NCBI GenBank assembly: GCA_002315655.1
Contig: DCHO01000033.1
Location: 67,844-73,763 of the forward strand
From: Christensenella sp. UBA1750
GTDB taxonomy: Bacteria; Bacillota; Clostridia; Christensenellales; UBA1750
DNA length: 5,920 nucleotides
Direction: 5' to 3'
The notes under the pieces are model-generated. The model made no database searches and was not told the origin of the DNA. It saw nothing but the letters and a program-made list of their open reading frames with translations. Positions 5,131 through 5,920 of this stretch are shown piece by piece. Made by a program: the position numbers and the translations under genes. Within the stretch, counting starts at the first letter, position 1; every line of letters begins with the position of its first letter.

Positions 5131-5276
5131 CCTTGCCTTTGGACGAAAAAGAAAAGGAACGGTGTTATATCCGTTCTCAGATTGTCAAACAACCCCTTGC
5201 GAAAAAGAAACGCAAGGGGTTGTTTGACAATCTGCGGACAGAGCTTCTGCGTTGTCCTTTTTTCTTTTCTGCAAGG
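5131..5276. repeat. Nested inverted-repeat element with perfect 24-bp stem
   Basis: The core is an exact 24-bp inverted repeat, 5178-5201 against 5211-5234, with the 9-nt loop AAAAAGAAA. Symmetry continues outward: GAAAAAGAAAAGG (5145-5157) against CCTTTTTTCTTTTC (5256-5269), and CCTTGC (5131-5136) against GCAAGG (5271-5276). Between the core and outer arms are smaller hairpins, GAACGG/CCGTTC (5157-5162 / 5171-5176) on the left and GGACAG/TTGTCC (5236-5241 / 5252-5257) on the right. GAAAAAGAAA occurs twice as a direct repeat (5145-5154, 5201-5210), each time after a CCTTGC. No protein-coding signal is convincing. It could be a MITE- or REP-like element, a strong bidirectional terminator or the source of a structured small RNA; sequence alone does not decide. 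Confidence 0.8.
5236..5268 (+). terminator. Probable Rho-independent terminator after ybaK
   Basis: GGACAG (5236-5241) pairs with TTGTCC (5252-5257, one G-U) and is followed at once by six T, then CTTTT. It sits directly after the 24-bp stem, so ybaK transcripts would probably end here. The long stem itself has no T-run at its base. Confidence 0.6.
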
Positions 5277-5325
5277 TTTGTTTACAGAAGTTCGTGAAGA
5301 TACGCACCTTTTTTACAGCGAATTA

Positions 5326-5348
5326 TGCAAAAGTTCTTGCACTTTGCA
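5326..5348. promoter_or_regulatory. Inverted repeat over the ppdK -35, possible operator
   Basis: TGCAAA (5326-5331) and TTTGCA (5343-5348) flank an 11-nt centre that contains the -35 hexamer of the ppdK promoter. A bound repressor would occlude RNA polymerase. It does not resemble the CcpA cre or Rex consensus. The factor, if any, is unknown. Confidence 0.35.
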
Positions 5349-5365
5349 GCATGATACATTATAAT
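5337..5365 (+). promoter_or_regulatory. SigA promoter of ppdK
   Basis: TTGCAC (5337-5342), a 17-bp spacer and a perfect TATAAT (5360-5365). The predicted start is near 5372, giving an unusually long leader of about 118 nt before the ppdK ATG. The 60 bases between the inverted-repeat element and this promoter hold nothing I recognise. Confidence 0.75.
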
Positions 5366-5375
5366 AGGTAAGACG

Positions 5376-5394
5376 AGTTCCGCCCTACGGAACT
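5376..5394 (+). promoter_or_regulatory. Hairpin at the 5' end of the ppdK leader
   Basis: AGTTCCG (5376-5382) pairs perfectly with CGGAACT (5388-5394) around the loop CCCTA. It lies within a few nucleotides of the predicted transcript start, where such stems commonly protect mRNA from 5' decay. No T-run follows, so it is not a terminator. Confidence 0.6.
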
Positions 5395-5413
5395 GATCAA
5401 TCTATGACAGACA

Positions 5414-5451
5414 AAGGCGGCAGTATTCTTGGCTTTTTGAATCACCGCTTT
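5414..5451 (+). promoter_or_regulatory. Second imperfect stem in the ppdK leader
   Basis: AAGGCGG (5414-5420) can pair with CCGCTTT (5445-5451, one G-U), then, after an internal loop, ATTC (5425-5428) with GAAT (5439-5442). I recognise no known riboswitch or T-box core in it. Possible but modest. Confidence 0.3.
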
Positions 5452-5474
5452 ATCATTGTCTAAACCACAATTTT

Positions 5475-5480
5475 AGGAGG
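5475..5480 (+). promoter_or_regulatory. Ribosome binding site of ppdK
   Basis: AGGAGG, 9 nt before the ATG at 5490, a strong consensus site that fixes the start. Confidence 0.9.
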
Positions 5481-5489
5481 TTGCCTCGT

Positions 5490-5920
5490 ATGTCCCATAA
5501 GTATGTGTACCTCTTCAGTGAGGGCAATGCTTCCATGCGCGCGCTGCTTGGCGGCAAGGGCGCGAACCTGGCGGAAATGACCAACTTAGGTCTGCCCGTT
5601 CCCCAGGGTTTCACCATCTCTACCGAAGCCTGCACCCAGTATTATGAGGATGGTCGTCAGATCAATTCCGATATTCAGGGTCAGATCATGGAGTACATCG
5701 AGAAGATGGAAGCCATCACCGGCAAGAAGTTCGGTGATAAGGAAAATCCCCTGCTCGTCTCCGTTCGTTCCGGCGCCCGCGCTTCCATGCCCGGCATGAT
5801 GGATACCATTTTGAACCTCGGTCTCAACGAGAACGTTGTCAACGTCATCGCTGCGAAGTCCGGCAACCCCCGTTGGGCTTGGGACTGCTATCGCCGTTTC
5901 ATCCAGATGTTCTCCGACGT
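5490..5920 (+). CDS. ppdK: Pyruvate, phosphate dikinase (N-terminal part; 3' end outside window)
   Basis: Cytosolic enzyme interconverting pyruvate, ATP and phosphate with phosphoenolpyruvate, AMP and pyrophosphate; in anaerobic clostridia it commonly works in glycolysis as well as in PEP formation. The 143 visible codons are the start of the ATP-grasp-like nucleotide-binding domain of a family near 870-880 residues. Marks: KYVYLFSEG (4-12), LLGGKGANLAEM (19-30) with K23, LGLPVPQGFTIST (33-45), and LLVSVRSGARASMPGMMDT (88-106) with R93. K23 and R93 match K22 and R92 of Clostridium symbiosum PPDK, both in the ATP site. The GGKGANLAEM and SVRSGA motifs are shared with PEP synthase, but the MPGMMDTILNLG wording is that of PPDK. 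It has its own promoter and a structured leader. Confidence 0.97.
   Translation, partial: MSHKYVYLFSEGNASMRALLGGKGANLAEMTNLGLPVPQGFTISTEACTQYYEDGRQINSDIQGQIMEYIEKMEAITGKKFGDKENPLLVSVRSGARASMPGMMDTILNLGLNENVVNVIAAKSGNPRWAWDCYRRFIQMFSD

Noticed and set aside
5064..5364. Open frames 5064-5297 and 5128-5364 between ybaK and ppdK
   Set aside because: They translate the palindromes, have no ribosome site or recognisable domain, and the second overlaps the ppdK promoter.
5366..5489. Riboswitch or T-box in the ppdK leader
   Set aside because: No T-box sequence or recognisable aptamer core is visible, only two simple stems.
1..5920. CRISPR array, tRNA or rRNA genes
   Set aside because: No regularly spaced repeats and no tRNA- or rRNA-like stretches were seen on either strand.

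Overview
The window looks like chromosomal DNA from a Gram-positive anaerobe of the class Clostridia, probably a fairly GC-rich member near Oscillospiraceae/Ruminococcaceae. The reasons are the ctsR-mcsA-mcsB-clpC heat-shock gene order, strong AGGAGG-type ribosome binding sites, SigA-type promoters and a pyruvate phosphate dikinase gene. The genus is an inference; nothing in the window fixes it.

Left and centre (1-4426, minus strand): the class III heat-shock operon. From 4426 leftwards come ctsR (repressor), mcsA (zinc-finger/UVR adaptor), mcsB (protein arginine kinase) and clpC (Hsp100 unfoldase of the ClpCP protease, running off the left edge). The first three genes overlap by 14 and 8 nt. 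A SigA promoter with an extended -10 (4482-4509) and a CtsR-type direct repeat (4454-4474) precede ctsR. By family knowledge, CtsR represses the operon, McsB with McsA phosphorylates arginines in CtsR and other proteins, and ClpCP degrades the marked proteins.

Between mcsB and clpC (about 1800-2452) lies a complete type II toxin-antitoxin module on the opposite strand: a RelB/DinJ-like antitoxin and a YafQ-like toxin. It has a perfect-consensus promoter (TTGACA, 17 bp, TATAAT) and its own terminator, whose T-tract runs into the mcsB stop codon. It splits the operon and is antisense to any mcsB-to-clpC transcript. I see no CtsR box and no good promoter directly ahead of clpC.

Right (4427-5920, plus strand): a compact divergent promoter region with a hairpin between the two promoters leads to a YbaK/EbsC-type Cys-tRNA deacylase gene (4578-5063). 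The 426 bp that follow hold no convincing gene. They contain a 9-bp-stem GC palindrome, a nested inverted repeat of about 146 bp built around a perfect 24-bp stem, a T-rich terminator-like end, a SigA promoter and a structured leader for ppdK. ppdK starts at 5490 and runs off the right edge.

Most worth a second look: the toxin-antitoxin module inside the heat-shock operon; departures from family motifs in CtsR (GGNG in the glycine loop), McsB (both ends short, Q for R in the RDxxRA motif) and the toxin (D for R at a catalytic position); and the nested palindrome between ybaK and ppdK.
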